A stretch of 54,298 nt of DNA from Bacillota bacterium (GTDB taxonomy: Bacteria; Bacillota; UBA4882; UBA8346), in assembly GCA_023402395.1 (NCBI GenBank), contig JAEYGI010000023.1:1-54298 (forward strand). Direction: 5' to 3'. Positions 40,778-49,723 of the stretch are shown here, piece by piece (the stretch's first letter is position 1; the number at the start of each line of letters is the position of its first letter). The notes beneath the pieces are model-generated. The model was given only the letters and a program-made list of their open reading frames with translations. It did not search any database and was not told the DNA's origin. A program made the translations under genes and the position numbers.

Positions 40778-41659
40778 TCACTTGCCACCGCAAGGAAATT
40801 CCTTCCACCAATTCAAACTAAAACCGCGCTCAAGATTGAGCCAGAGAGAATACCATTGGGCCGCACGGTAATTTTGACAGCGGAACGGCCGGTTGTGGCG
40901 GCAGAGGCTGCGATTGAGCGCATTGACCTCTTCCCATGATTTATTCATATAACGCAAGTAATAGGCTGCGCTGAACTCGCCGGTGCGGTCGCATCCAGCG
41001 ACGCAATGGATATAGATGACCACCGGCATTTTTTTCCCCCGGACCACCGGCCCAGGCTCTTCGAGCCATTTCCGCAAGGTCTCGATGCGGTTGCCCAGCC
41101 GATCGTTCAACCACTGGTCAAGATTGCGGGCCAGAAAGGTCCGGCACTCCGCCAGCGCCGGATCGTTGGCGTGCAAGCCGGTGCCGTTCATTCCCCAGAC
41201 TTGAATCCGTCCCAGCCGCGGATGGGCTTGGAAAAACTTTTGTTCCACCATGATTCGCTCTGCGTCGCTAGGGTTTTCAATGTTCAGCAAATTCACGTCG
41301 ATCACGTAAAAGGAATCCGGGACCCGGACTCCGGCCCGTTGGCCGGCGTTGATTACGGCCCGTTTCAGGCCCTGATAATTGAATACCGGCGGATTTCCCG
41401 TCAACGGCAAGCCGCCGCGGAACAAAAAATTGGGACCCACCGAATCGATGTAATGAACATTGCCGACCTCTTTGACCGGCCATCCGATCCGGCGTCCTAC
41501 AACCCCGGAGAAGACTACCAGCAGAAACGCGATGACTCCCAGGAAAACGTAGCCGACGATCTTCCTGAGCCGTTGATTGATCGGGGTAGAACCGGGACCG
41601 GATTCGGCCCCGGGCGCGCCGTTGCCCCCGAACCATTGTCGGATGCGATGGCTAATCAT
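40778..41659 (-). CDS. membrane-anchored protein tyrosine/dual-specificity phosphatase
   Basis: 293 residues. A basic, glycine-rich N-terminus is followed by one transmembrane helix (about 33-54), then YFxR-type PNFLFRGGLP and a C-terminal catalytic domain with VIYIHCVAGCDRTGE: cysteine 219 and arginine 225 make the HCxxGxxR(S/T) signature of cysteine-based phosphatases. The acid loop is not certain. Substrate unknown; in this setting a tyrosine kinase or polysaccharide export system could be its partner, but no such gene is seen. Single gene with its own terminator. Confidence 0.8.
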   Translation of the reverse strand: MISHRIRQWFGGNGAPGAESGPGSTPINQRLRKIVGYVFLGVIAFLLVVFSGVVGRRIGWPVKEVGNVHYIDSVGPNFLFRGGLPLTGNPPVFNYQGLKRAVINAGQRAGVRVPDSFYVIDVNLLNIENPSDAERIMVEQKFFQAHPRLGRIQVWGMNGTGLHANDPALAECRTFLARNLDQWLNDRLGNRIETLRKWLEEPGPVVRGKKMPVVIYIHCVAGCDRTGEFSAAYYLRYMNKSWEEVNALNRSLCRHNRPFRCQNYRAAQWYSLWLNLERGFSLNWWKEFPCGGK

Positions 41660-41931
41660 GAGATATCCCTCATTCCTTCGGAGATTTACCGATGATCAGA
41701 TAGCTTGACGAAAAGGCGTTAAGGCGGTTGCATACTCATATTTATTTTGAAATCTCCAAAGTATTCGTATGGGACTAGGAGCTTGTGCGCGTAATTCATT
41801 TTCCAGGATATAAAGCACAAGCTAATTGGTATCAAATACGCACTATCTACCGGATGTTGTGGCTGTTTCGAATAACTCCCAGCCCCGGCGCACTTTAACG
41901 CTTTCCGGCGGGTCGGGCGCAGGCAAGCGAA

Positions 41932-42420
41932 TCATTCTTGATCGTGGCTGAACAGCCACGCCCGTAAATATTGAAGTTCCGCCTGATCCGGATAATCATT
42001 GTGACATTCGATGCTTTCCAACTCCCGGAGCCGCTCCGGGTCAGACCCGAAATAAATGACCAGATTGCGGATGAAACGCATCGTGGCCGGGGTGATGTAA
42101 TGCTCAATCCCTTCCACCTGTTCTTCGACGCGCTCGTTTGCCTTGGACAACCGGAAAAATTCCTTCAGCTTTTCATCCCGCCAAACCAAAAACCGGCCGT
42201 AGGTCATCCCTTTGTCGGTAAGGGCGATATTCCGGTATTTCTCGTAGGTTATGAAGCCCGCTTCATCGAGTTTTTGGATCATCCGCGTCACCGAAGACGG
42301 TTTTACATTGATCGCGTTGGAAAGGTCCACCGGACGGATATACCCTTGGTTTGACACAATCCGGAAAAACATCTCAAGATAATCTTCCATGCTTTCGGTT
42401 AAGAGCATTTCCTTGGCCAT
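41932..42420 (-). CDS. MntR/DtxR-family metal-responsive repressor
   Basis: 162 residues. Winged helix (residues ~9-75: DLSNAINVKPSSVTRMIQKLDEAGFITYEKY, LTDKG) and dimerisation domain. The sequence is close to Bacillus MntR. Of the six MntR metal ligands, D13, E16, E103, E106 and H107 are present, but the position of MntR His77 is aspartate (D82, VWRDEKL). It is the last gene of the feoA-feoB operon, 93 bases after feoB-C, so it probably regulates iron or manganese uptake and may autoregulate. GGAGGGATGCC precedes the ATG. Confidence 0.88.
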   Translation of the reverse strand: MAKEMLLTESMEDYLEMFFRIVSNQGYIRPVDLSNAINVKPSSVTRMIQKLDEAGFITYEKYRNIALTDKGMTYGRFLVWRDEKLKEFFRLSKANERVEEQVEGIEHYITPATMRFIRNLVIYFGSDPERLRELESIECHNDYPDQAELQYLRAWLFSHDQE

Positions 42421-42513
42421 GGCATCCCTCCGCTCCGGTTTGAAAGGGCGGCGGCATGCCGCCGTCGCCCGCAGTTACATTTTAGCCTATGCTAATCATT
42501 TTTCATTCAGAAC

Positions 42514-43902
42514 TTATACCCACCCCAACATCCGCGCTGCCTGGGCAATCAGGAAGCAAACCGCCACCGCCACCGCCGTGGGAATCAACGCGGCCAGCGC
42601 CGTCCATTTGGCGCTTTGGGTTTCTTTGCGGATGGTCAATAAAGTTGTCGCGCAGGGAAAATGGAGCAGGGAAAACAAAATCGTGTTCAAGGCCGTCAGC
42701 CAGGTCCAGCCGTTGTTGATCAGGAGTTGCCGCAAAGCATCGATGCTATCCAACTCCACCATGGCTCCCTGAGACAAATAGCTCATAATCAGAATCGGGA
42801 TGACGATTTCATTGGCGGGCAAGCCCAGCAGAAACGCAAGAACGATGAAACCGTCCAGCCCGATCAGGTGCCCGAAGCCCTGCAGCCATCCCGCGACGTG
42901 GCCCAGGATGCTGAGATCCCCGACCTGAATATTGGCCAGGATCCAGGTCACCGCGCCGGCCGGGGCCGCGACAACAACGGCTCTCATTAAAACGAACAAA
43001 GTGCGATCCATTATCGAACGGATTAACAGCGACCCGATCTTCGGGATCCGGTATGGGGGAAGCTCCAGGGTAAAGCTGGATGGGATTCCTTTCAACAGTG
43101 TTTTGGACAAAACCCACGAAACCGCCAGCGTCACCATGATCCCCAATACCACCACCCCCGCCACCAGGGTGGACGCCGCAAAACTGTTATAGCCGCCCGC
43201 CAGCGCCCCGATGAAAATCGCCGCGATGGCGATCAACGTCGGGAATCGTCCGTTGCAGGGCACGAAATTATTGGTCAACGTGGCAATCAGCCGTTCCCGG
43301 GGCGACTCGATGATCCGGCAGGCGATTACCCCCGCCGCGTTACAGCCAAACCCCATACACATGCTCAGCACTTGTTTGCCGTGGGCGCCCGCTTTTTTGA
43401 AGAGCTTGTCGAGGTTGAAAGCCACCCGGGGCAGATAGCCCAGATCCTCCAGGAAAGTGAAGAGCGGAAAGAAGATGGCCATCGGCGGCAGCATCACCGA
43501 TATCACCCAGGCCAGGCCGCGATACATTCCCAATACCAGCACGCCGTGCAGCCAGGCCGGAGCGCCGGCCCACCGGAAAACGTCGGTCAACCGGTCTTGC
43601 AATGCAAAGAGGGCATCCGCGAGCATCGACGAGGGAACGTTGGCCCCGCTGATCGTCAGCCAAAACACCAGGCTGAGCAGGGCGATCATTAACGGATAGC
43701 CTAGAATTTTGGAGGTGACGATATTATCGATCTTACGGTCCAAATCCGTCTTGGTATCCTGTTTTTTGATGACTTTTCCCGCGATTTCCTGGGCGTGTTG
43801 AAATATTTCCCGTACCACTTGGTCCCTGACCGGCCCCAATTGATTTTTGAGGCCATGAGCCGCGGCAACCGCCCGGTTAAAATCGGCCTCAATATTATTC
43901 AT
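42514..43902 (-). CDS. feoB: ferrous iron transporter FeoB, membrane half
   Basis: 462 residues, the transmembrane part of FeoB as a separate protein. It has Gate motifs with CMGFGCNAAGVIACRII and TNNFVPCNGRFPTLIAI, and a second gate with SLLHFPCATTLLTIRKE; about 9-11 hydrophobic helices follow a cytosolic N-terminus (1-66). ATG 43902 with GGAGG upstream overlaps the end of the G-domain gene by 8 bases, so the halves are co-translated. The longer frame to 44100 is a shadow of the G-domain gene. Imports Fe2+ across the inner membrane. Confidence 0.93.
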   Translation of the reverse strand: MNNIEADFNRAVAAAHGLKNQLGPVRDQVVREIFQHAQEIAGKVIKKQDTKTDLDRKIDNIVTSKILGYPLMIALLSLVFWLTISGANVPSSMLADALFALQDRLTDVFRWAGAPAWLHGVLVLGMYRGLAWVISVMLPPMAIFFPLFTFLEDLGYLPRVAFNLDKLFKKAGAHGKQVLSMCMGFGCNAAGVIACRIIESPRERLIATLTNNFVPCNGRFPTLIAIAAIFIGALAGGYNSFAASTLVAGVVVLGIMVTLAVSWVLSKTLLKGIPSSFTLELPPYRIPKIGSLLIRSIMDRTLFVLMRAVVVAAPAGAVTWILANIQVGDLSILGHVAGWLQGFGHLIGLDGFIVLAFLLGLPANEIVIPILIMSYLSQGAMVELDSIDALRQLLINNGWTWLTALNTILFSLLHFPCATTLLTIRKETQSAKWTALAALIPTAVAVAVCFLIAQAARMLGWV

Positions 43903-44698
43903 AGCACTCCGCCTCCCTGCCTTTAAGCAGCAATGGTTCCTGAACCGGTTGCTTTCTTTGGAGATAATCGAGAATTTCAGCGGCAAGCGTCGCGTCGCCG
44001 TCCAACAGGCGCAGGGCGGCCCACCGGCTGTTGAATTTGCCTCCCAGCAACGGCTCGATTTCGTTTTGGACTTGAGCGATGGCGGCTTCCAGCTCTTCAT
44101 TGTAGATCAAGCGCTTCGGCTGCGTCCGGATCTTGCCGAACGCCACTTGATGGACAACATCCTTTAATTGATCCAGCCCGATCTTATCGCGGGCCGCCGT
44201 GGCGATTACCGGTATCCCCAGCAGCTCCTCCAGCTTGAAACAATCAACCTCGATCTTTTTGCGCCTGGCCTCATCGATCAGATTGAGGCAGAGGATGGTT
44301 TTCGGCGTAATCTCCATCACTTGCAGCGCCAGGTTCAAGTTGCGCTCAAGGCAGGTGGCGTCGGCCACGACCACGGTGGCATCGGGATCGCCGAAGCAGA
44401 TAAAATCGCGGGCCACCTGTTCATCGGCGGAGTTGGCGAGCAGTGAGTATGTTCCCGGCAGATCGACCAGGGTGATATTTTTATTTTTGTGACGGTAATT
44501 GCCTTTAGCCAATAATACGGTTTTACCGGGCCAATTCCCCGTATGCTGGTTAAGACCGGTCAAGCCGTTGAAAACCGTGCTTTTCCCGGTATTGGGGTTG
44601 CCGGCCAGGGCGATTACGGCATCCCCCTGGCCCCCCGAATTTTGGTTCAATTCTTCCAAAAAGGCATATACGCCGGTTGATTGAGCTGTTAATCCCAC
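43895..44698 (-). CDS. feoB: ferrous iron transporter FeoB, G-domain half
   Basis: 267 residues: the GTPase and GDI-like helical domain of FeoB without membrane segments. G1 GNPNTGKST (33-41), G3 DLPG (79-82), G4 NLID (139-142; usual NxxD) and ATAARDKIGLDQL near G5. The stop lies inside the start region of the membrane half, so the split is genuine and not a sequencing frameshift: both parts have their own start and ribosome binding site (AGGAGG upstream of ATG 44698). Confidence 0.92.
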   Translation of the reverse strand: MGLTAQSTGVYAFLEELNQNSGGQGDAVIALAGNPNTGKSTVFNGLTGLNQHTGNWPGKTVLLAKGNYRHKNKNITLVDLPGTYSLLANSADEQVARDFICFGDPDATVVVADATCLERNLNLALQVMEITPKTILCLNLIDEARRKKIEVDCFKLEELLGIPVIATAARDKIGLDQLKDVVHQVAFGKIRTQPKRLIYNEELEAAIAQVQNEIEPLLGGKFNSRWAALRLLDGDATLAAEILDYLQRKQPVQEPLLLKGREAECYE

Positions 44699-44755
44699 CT
44701 AGAACCCTCCTTTTTTGAATAACCGGCTAAGTTTTCCACCCTGCCGGTTATTGGT

Positions 44756-44998
44756 TTAATAAATTGAACGAACCCAGATTTGCCGGATCTCTTCGGCGCG
44801 CAAGGCGATGACGGCGCCCCGGATCCGGTAGGCCACCGGATCCCCGGCCGGGCTTTTCCGGATGGCTTCGACGACCGTTGAGGGAACCAACCCCAGATCC
44901 AAAAGACGATTGCGAGTGGACCCATCCACTCCGACGCCCACCACTTCGGCAGTTTTGCCGATGGGAAGACGGGCCAGTTCAAATTCGGCGACACTCAC
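44756..44998 (-). CDS. feoA: FeoA-like SH3-fold protein
   Basis: 80 residues from GTG 44998, eight bases after AAGGAG; an ATG at 45016 lies on the ribosome binding site itself. LARLPIGKTAEVVGVG, RLLDLGLVPSTVVEAI and VAYRIRGAVIALRAEEI match FeoA/KapB SH3-like proteins, which interact with FeoB. First gene of feoA-feoB(N)-feoB(C)-mntR-like, 57 bases before the G-domain gene. Confidence 0.9.
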   Translation of the reverse strand: MSVAEFELARLPIGKTAEVVGVGVDGSTRNRLLDLGLVPSTVVEAIRKSPAGDPVAYRIRGAVIALRAEEIRQIWVRSIY

Positions 44999-45415
44999 GG
45001 CAGACACTCCTTCCATTAAAAAATATTGATTCAAAACGTTGCGACGGGCACGGCCAAAGGCCAAGGTATGCGTCAAAGCTCAGCGGAGCAAGGGATAAAG
45101 CCGATTGAAAGCCATTGTTACCCAAACTGCCGCCGACTTTATCACCGGCTTTTAGCGGGCCGGAAAGATCTCCGGCCGCGCCAAGAGATTTGCTTGCGTC
45201 TAACGTTCAATCTCAATATATGGCAAAAGGCATGTTTTGGTGCTCCCATGACCCTGTTCTCTGGGAAAAATGAGGCCGCCGCCTTCGCAATGGCCTTGAC
45301 TACTCCGCCTCATAATTCGCTATTTGCCCGGGAAAACTATGCCGGCATTGAGTACGGACCGCTCCGCCCCGAACGGCGGCGCCGGTTTCCATCAAAAATT
45401 ATCAGGAAGGTCATT
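44999..45415. other. divergent intergenic region
   Basis: About 415 bases between feoA (minus) and the radical SAM gene (plus). The plus frame is open from 45026 but without a usable start before 45416. I found no clear Fur or MntR box; AAAAAATATTGATTC near 45018-45032 is AT-rich and could be part of the feo promoter. Confidence 0.4.
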
Positions 45416-46909
45416 ATGAAAATCCTTTTGGTCTATCCCGCCTACCCCAAAACTTACTGGAGCTTTTCTTATGCGCTGAAATTCGTTTCCAAGAAGGCGA
45501 CTTTCCCGCCGCTCGGCCTGTTGACGGTGGCGGCCCTGTTGCCGGAGCAGTGGGAGAAAAGGTTGGTTGATATGTCGGTGACGCCTTTATCCGACCGCGA
45601 TCTGTTGTGGGCCGATTATGTGTTGATCAGCGCCATGGCGGTTCAGCGCGACTCGGTCCGGGCGGTGCTCGACCGCTGCCAGCGGCTTAAAGTGAAAACC
45701 GTGGCCGGCGGCCCGCTCTTCACCGGCCAGCCCGAAGCATACGGCGATGTCGACCATCTGATCCTCAATGAAGGAGAGTTGACGCTGCCGGAGTTCCTGC
45801 GGGATCTCGAAAACGGAACGCCAAAACGCGTGTATACTTCCACCGGGTGGGCCGATCTGTCCACCACGCCAGTGCCCTTGTGGCGCCTGGCATCGCTTAA
45901 AAAATACGCCGCGCTGAATATCCAGTACTCGCGCGGTTGCCCCTTCAACTGTGAATTTTGCAATATTACCGCTTTGTACGGCCATACTCCCCGAACCAAG
46001 AGCGCCGGGCAGCTGCTGCGGGAATTGGAGGCCATTTACGCGACGGGTTGGCGCGGCGGCGTCTTTTTCGTCGATGATAACTTTATCGGTAACAAGCATC
46101 AGCTGAAGCAGGAGATACTCCCGGCCTTGCTCGGGTGGATGCGGGAGCGGAGGTTCCCTTTTTCGTTTCAGACCGAGGCTTCAATCAATCTGGCCGACGA
46201 TGAGGAACTGATGGGGATGATGGCCGAGGCCGGCTTCAATACCGTTTTTATCGGCATTGAAACCCCTAACGAAGCCAGCCTGGCGGAATGCAACAAGCTG
46301 CAGAATAAAAACCGGGACTTGCTGCGCTGTATTCGGAAGATTCAAGGCTTCGGCCTGGAGGTTCAGGGCGGGTTTATCGTGGGGTTTGATCATGACAATG
46401 CTTCGATTTTTAAGGAGTTGACCGGATTTATTCAGGAAAGCGGCATTGTCACCGCCATGGTCGGCTTGCTGAACGCCCCCGCCGGAACCCGGCTCTATGA
46501 ACGGCTGGCCGGCGAAGGGCGGATCGTCAGCCAAATGAGCGGCGACAATACCGATCTCTCGATCAATTTTATCCCGAGAATGAACCGCGACGCCCTGATC
46601 AAGGGGTATCAGCAGATTCTTGATACCATCTATGCTCCGAAGCACTATTATGACCGGGTCAGGACGTTTTTGCGAGAGTACCGCCCGGTCAAAGTCAGGC
46701 AGGCCCGCTTGCATCTCTGCGATATTGAGGCCTTTTTCAAATCGGTGGTCCGGTTGGGGATTATCGGGAAGGAACGCCGGTATTATTGGGAGTTGCTGTT
46801 GTGGTCGTTGTTTACGCGGCCCGGGATGTTTCCGATGGCGGTGACCCTGTCGATTTACGGGTTTCATTTCCGGAAGGTGTATCGGGGTTACCGGTTGTCC
46901 CGGAGCTGA
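45416..46909 (+). CDS. B12-binding radical SAM protein (DUF4070/HpnP-like)
   Basis: 497 residues from ATG 45416 (AGGAAGG upstream). N-terminal cobalamin-binding-like domain (1-140: ILLVYPAYPKTYWSF, PPLGLLTVAALLP, VDMSV, MAVQRDSVRAVLDRC); radical SAM cluster YSRGCPFNCEFCNIT (C175, C179, C182); barrel to about residue 360; then the DUF4070-type C-terminus (TIYAPKHYYDRVRTFLREY). The family contains hopanoid C-2 methylase HpnP and relatives, so methylation of a lipid or sugar is possible; no hopanoid genes are seen nearby. The classic DxHxxG cobalamin motif is not evident. Confidence 0.87.
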   Translation: MKILLVYPAYPKTYWSFSYALKFVSKKATFPPLGLLTVAALLPEQWEKRLVDMSVTPLSDRDLLWADYVLISAMAVQRDSVRAVLDRCQRLKVKTVAGGPLFTGQPEAYGDVDHLILNEGELTLPEFLRDLENGTPKRVYTSTGWADLSTTPVPLWRLASLKKYAALNIQYSRGCPFNCEFCNITALYGHTPRTKSAGQLLRELEAIYATGWRGGVFFVDDNFIGNKHQLKQEILPALLGWMRERRFPFSFQTEASINLADDEELMGMMAEAGFNTVFIGIETPNEASLAECNKLQNKNRDLLRCIRKIQGFGLEVQGGFIVGFDHDNASIFKELTGFIQESGIVTAMVGLLNAPAGTRLYERLAGEGRIVSQMSGDNTDLSINFIPRMNRDALIKGYQQILDTIYAPKHYYDRVRTFLREYRPVKVRQARLHLCDIEAFFKSVVRLGIIGKERRYYWELLLWSLFTRPGMFPMAVTLSIYGFHFRKVYRGYRLSRS

Positions 46910-46966
46910 AGACAGGTTCAGTTGGGCCTCTTCCCCGCCTGCCTGCTTCGAAGGGAAGTTTGAGTG

Positions 46967-47302
46967 TCAAGATTGTTCGGTGAGAAAAGCCAATGACGCG
47001 AGGTTAAAAACATTGCCGGATTGGTTAATGTAGCAGTCGATACAGCGACGACACCTTTGCTCCACAGTACATGTGTCCCACTCATCGTCAGTGACAGTTG
47101 CTACGAAGAAATCATCGCATTGGATGACTGTTGCACCCAAGCGCGAAGCTACTACAGCAGCCAACGTAGATTTGCCTGCCCCACTCCCTCCATCCAAGGA
47201 AACCACCAAGGGACTGGTTCGTCCAATTAGACGTTGATTAATGGCGAAAACAATAGATTCCACAGCCTCCTTTGATTTAGGTGATAGATGATTGGTTTGC
47301 AT
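46967..47302 (-). pseudogene. truncated uridine kinase-like P-loop protein
   Basis: 111 residues. PLVVSLDGGSGAGKSTLAAVVA (Walker A 38-46), VIQCDDFFV and EWDTCTVEQRCRRCID match the N-terminal half of a uridine kinase-type NTPase of about 200 residues. Similarity stops at residue 89-90; the following DNA (TTAACCAATCCGGCA on the minus strand) equals the terminal word of the repeats at 244-487 and 1328-1573, and the rest of the frame is unrelated. So the gene lost its 3' half, including the phosphate-acceptor region; likely inactive. Confidence 0.7.
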
Positions 47303-47492
47303 GTGACCACTCCCAAACCATGCTGTAAAAGCGTATGAACCAATTGTAACTACTTAAAGATGCCGTGTAAAGGTCAAGAATATCCTCTGAAGCCAAATCT
47401 TAATTTCTCAACAAACCTGACAATCTCATGAAGTCAATTGTATCAACGGCACGTGATTAGAACAGGTTTACTTTTCCATTGATGAATAGAAC

Positions 47493-47518
47493 ATCATATG
47501 TTACTATTAACATATGAT
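47493..47518. promoter_or_regulatory. palindromic operator upstream of the PadR gene
   Basis: Perfect inverted repeat: ATCATATGTTA (47493-47503), spacer CTAT, TAACATATGAT (47508-47518). It lies 20 bases before the PadR start and 7 bases before its AGAAGGAG site. PadR operators of the ATATGT-N-ACATAT kind are known, so this is probably an autoregulatory site overlapping the promoter. Confidence 0.8.
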
Positions 47519-47538
47519 ATAAATAGAAGGAGAAAATC

Positions 47539-48459
47539 ATGTCAATCAATTATGCGATTTTAGGAATTTTAAGCTACAAACCTTTGACTGGATATGATTT
47601 AAAAAAAATCATCCAGGATTCGCCTTTCATGTATTGGTCCGGCAACAATAATCAAATCTATAAATCGTTGTTGGAATTGCTTGAAGAAGGGTTGGTCACC
47701 AGTGAAGTTCAGCATCAGGAAAGCTCTCCCTCAAAAAAAATATATACCATTACCGAAGCAGGGTTGGCCGAGTTGAAAGATTGGGTTCTTGCCACTCCCG
47801 AGCCTCCGGAATTTAAGAAAACTTTTCTGATTCAACTGGCTTGGGCGGACCTTCTGAATACCGACGAGTTGAACACTTTATTGTCCGGATATGAAAATCA
47901 GGTCAAAATGCAGTTATTATTGCACAAAGAATATCTGAACCGGGGAAAATTCTCACCTGACCGAAGCGCGCGGGAAATAAACCTCTGGAATTTAATTCAC
48001 GACAATTTAATCTCCTCTTCCGAAAATGAATTGGAATGGATTCAAAAAGTTCGCCGCGAGCTTGGTGGGGAAATTGAAAAGGAGCTAAACAAAATGCAAT
48101 TTCGAGTAATCGAGAAGGCTAACGGCAGATATATTGAATGTATTTCCGCTGAAACACCGCTTGGCACGGAGCAGGATGCGCTGGATTTGATTGCGATCTG
48201 CGGCGAAAATAATACCAATCACTTGATAATCCACACTGAAGCGCTTTCAGACGATTTCTTCAAACTAAGAACAGGTGTGGCGGGACGGATGCTCCAAAAA
48301 TTCATCAACTATCGGGTTAAAACCGGAGTTATTATCACGGATGAACAAATAATCAGGGGTAAATTCAAGGAAATGCTGGCGGAGTCCAACCAAGGAAACG
48401 ACTTCAGGGTGTTTAACAGTATTTCCGACGCCGAGAACTGGCTGCTAAACTTAAAATGA
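47539..48459 (+). CDS. PadR-family regulator fused to a DUF4180 domain
   Basis: 306 residues. Residues 1-105 are PadR winged helix (MSINYAILGILSYKPLTGYDLKKII, IYKSLLELLEEGLV, KKIYTITEAGLAEL) followed by the Vir_C-like helical region (105-180). Residues ~190-306 match DUF4180: LIIHTEALSDDFFKLRTGVAGRMLQKFINYR and LAESNQGNDFRVFNSISDAENWL. AGAAGGAG precedes ATG 47539. Codon use is AT-rich compared with the island. The next gene, a prolyl aminopeptidase, is 17 bases away and may be under its control. Signal unknown. Confidence 0.9.
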   Translation: MSINYAILGILSYKPLTGYDLKKIIQDSPFMYWSGNNNQIYKSLLELLEEGLVTSEVQHQESSPSKKIYTITEAGLAELKDWVLATPEPPEFKKTFLIQLAWADLLNTDELNTLLSGYENQVKMQLLLHKEYLNRGKFSPDRSAREINLWNLIHDNLISSSENELEWIQKVRRELGGEIEKELNKMQFRVIEKANGRYIECISAETPLGTEQDALDLIAICGENNTNHLIIHTEALSDDFFKLRTGVAGRMLQKFINYRVKTGVIITDEQIIRGKFKEMLAESNQGNDFRVFNSISDAENWLLNLK

Positions 48460-48476
48460 ATTGGAGGACAGGGGCA

Positions 48477-49490
48477 ATGAAAACTAATATAGATCCTGTA
48501 GAAAATTTTCGTAACTTATATCCGGTTAAATTTGAAAAAACGTTATATCGGGATATACAGCCTTTCGATTCTGGAATAGTAGAAGTCGGAGATGGTCATC
48601 ACATTTATTGGGAAATGTGTGGAAATCAATATGGAAAGCCCGTATTGGTTGTACATGGCGGACCAGGCTCTGGAGCAACTCCATATTGGAGGCATTTTTT
48701 TAATCCAAATTTGTATCGCATTATTTTGTTTGACCAAAGAGGGTGTGGAAGAAGTCAGCCAAATGCCGGAAGTACGGAGACTGCTCTTTTTTCTAATACC
48801 ACAGAATATCTTATATCTGACATGGAAAAGATTAGGACCGAGTTGAATGTGGACAAATGGATGTTATTTGCTGGCTCATGGGGTACTACTCTATCATTGG
48901 CATATGCAATAACTCATCCAAGCCGTGTTACAGAAATGATTCTTTGGGGTGTTGCTACAACAAGAAGACAAGAGGTTGATTGGTTCACATGGGGAATGGG
49001 GCATATTTTTCCGAAAGAGTTCGATACGTTTTTACATCCCATAAAAGATATTTTGGTGGATAATAATATCCCCTTGGCATACAACAAAGTTTTGACATCT
49101 TCTGACCCTGCAGTATATATACCTGCTTCATGGGCATGGTGTGCCTGGGAAGATCGTCTTGTAAGTTTAGGAAATCATATAAATCATAGTGAAAGATATT
49201 TAGATGATCATTTTAGACTTTGTTTTACAAGGCTTGTAACACATTATTTTGGGCATTATGCGTTTTTAGATGATAATTATATTATAGGAAATCTTCATAA
49301 AATTAAAGATATCCCTCTAATTATGGTGAGAGGCCGATTAGATATCAGTTCCCAGCTAAGCATTGCTTGGACGATACATAAGTGTCACCCATTATCTGAT
49401 TTATATTTAATTGATAATTCGGGCCATGGTGGTTCCGAATATATGCATCGGATACTGGTAGGTGCAACTGAACATTTTGCAGCAAAATAA
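48477..49490 (+). CDS. pip: prolyl aminopeptidase (proline iminopeptidase)
   Basis: 337 residues from ATG 48477 (GGAGG nine bases upstream). Alpha/beta hydrolase that removes N-terminal proline from peptides: oxyanion HGGPGSGATP (about 59-68), LFDQRGCGRSQP, nucleophile GSWGTTLSLAYA, acid in MVRGRLDISSQ and histidine in NSGHGG. Fits the S33 family. Strongly AT-rich (many ATA, TTA, AGA codons) relative to the rest of the window, suggesting transfer from a low-GC donor. Cotranscribed with PadR-DUF4180. Confidence 0.92.
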   Translation: MKTNIDPVENFRNLYPVKFEKTLYRDIQPFDSGIVEVGDGHHIYWEMCGNQYGKPVLVVHGGPGSGATPYWRHFFNPNLYRIILFDQRGCGRSQPNAGSTETALFSNTTEYLISDMEKIRTELNVDKWMLFAGSWGTTLSLAYAITHPSRVTEMILWGVATTRRQEVDWFTWGMGHIFPKEFDTFLHPIKDILVDNNIPLAYNKVLTSSDPAVYIPASWAWCAWEDRLVSLGNHINHSERYLDDHFRLCFTRLVTHYFGHYAFLDDNYIIGNLHKIKDIPLIMVRGRLDISSQLSIAWTIHKCHPLSDLYLIDNSGHGGSEYMHRILVGATEHFAAK

Positions 49491-49492
49491 TG

Positions 49493-49630
49493 TTATAACA
49501 CCCGCTCCAAAATTGAGCGATATGAGCCTTCTACCAAGGCTAAAACCAGGCTTAGCTGGGTCTGTTTAAGGCCGTTGAGAGTTAAGCCGTTTAAGGCCAT
49601 CTTTCGGATATAGGCCCCTGTGTTGTATTC
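49493..49630 (-). pseudogene. possible MobC-like relaxosome fragment
   Basis: A 45-codon open stretch on the minus strand begins EYNTGAYIRKMALNG, which matches the ribbon-helix-helix region of MobC-type plasmid mobilisation proteins (AYIRKMAxDG), then diverges to LVLALVEGSYRSILERVL and a stop. It is bounded upstream by TAA. A short match from memory; it fits a relic of a mobilisable element. Confidence 0.3.
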
Positions 49631-49723
49631 ACGTTTTTAAAGAGACCGTTACCCGGGCTTCATCAGGCGGAAATCTTTGGGAGGTATAATAAGGTCAATG
49701 AAAGCGGAAGCGAGGTGAACGGG

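Noticed and set aside
42514..44100. 528-residue FeoB membrane protein starting at 44100
   Set aside because: The first 66 codons are the shadow of the G-domain gene in another frame; ATG 43902 has GGAGG and gives the normal domain start.
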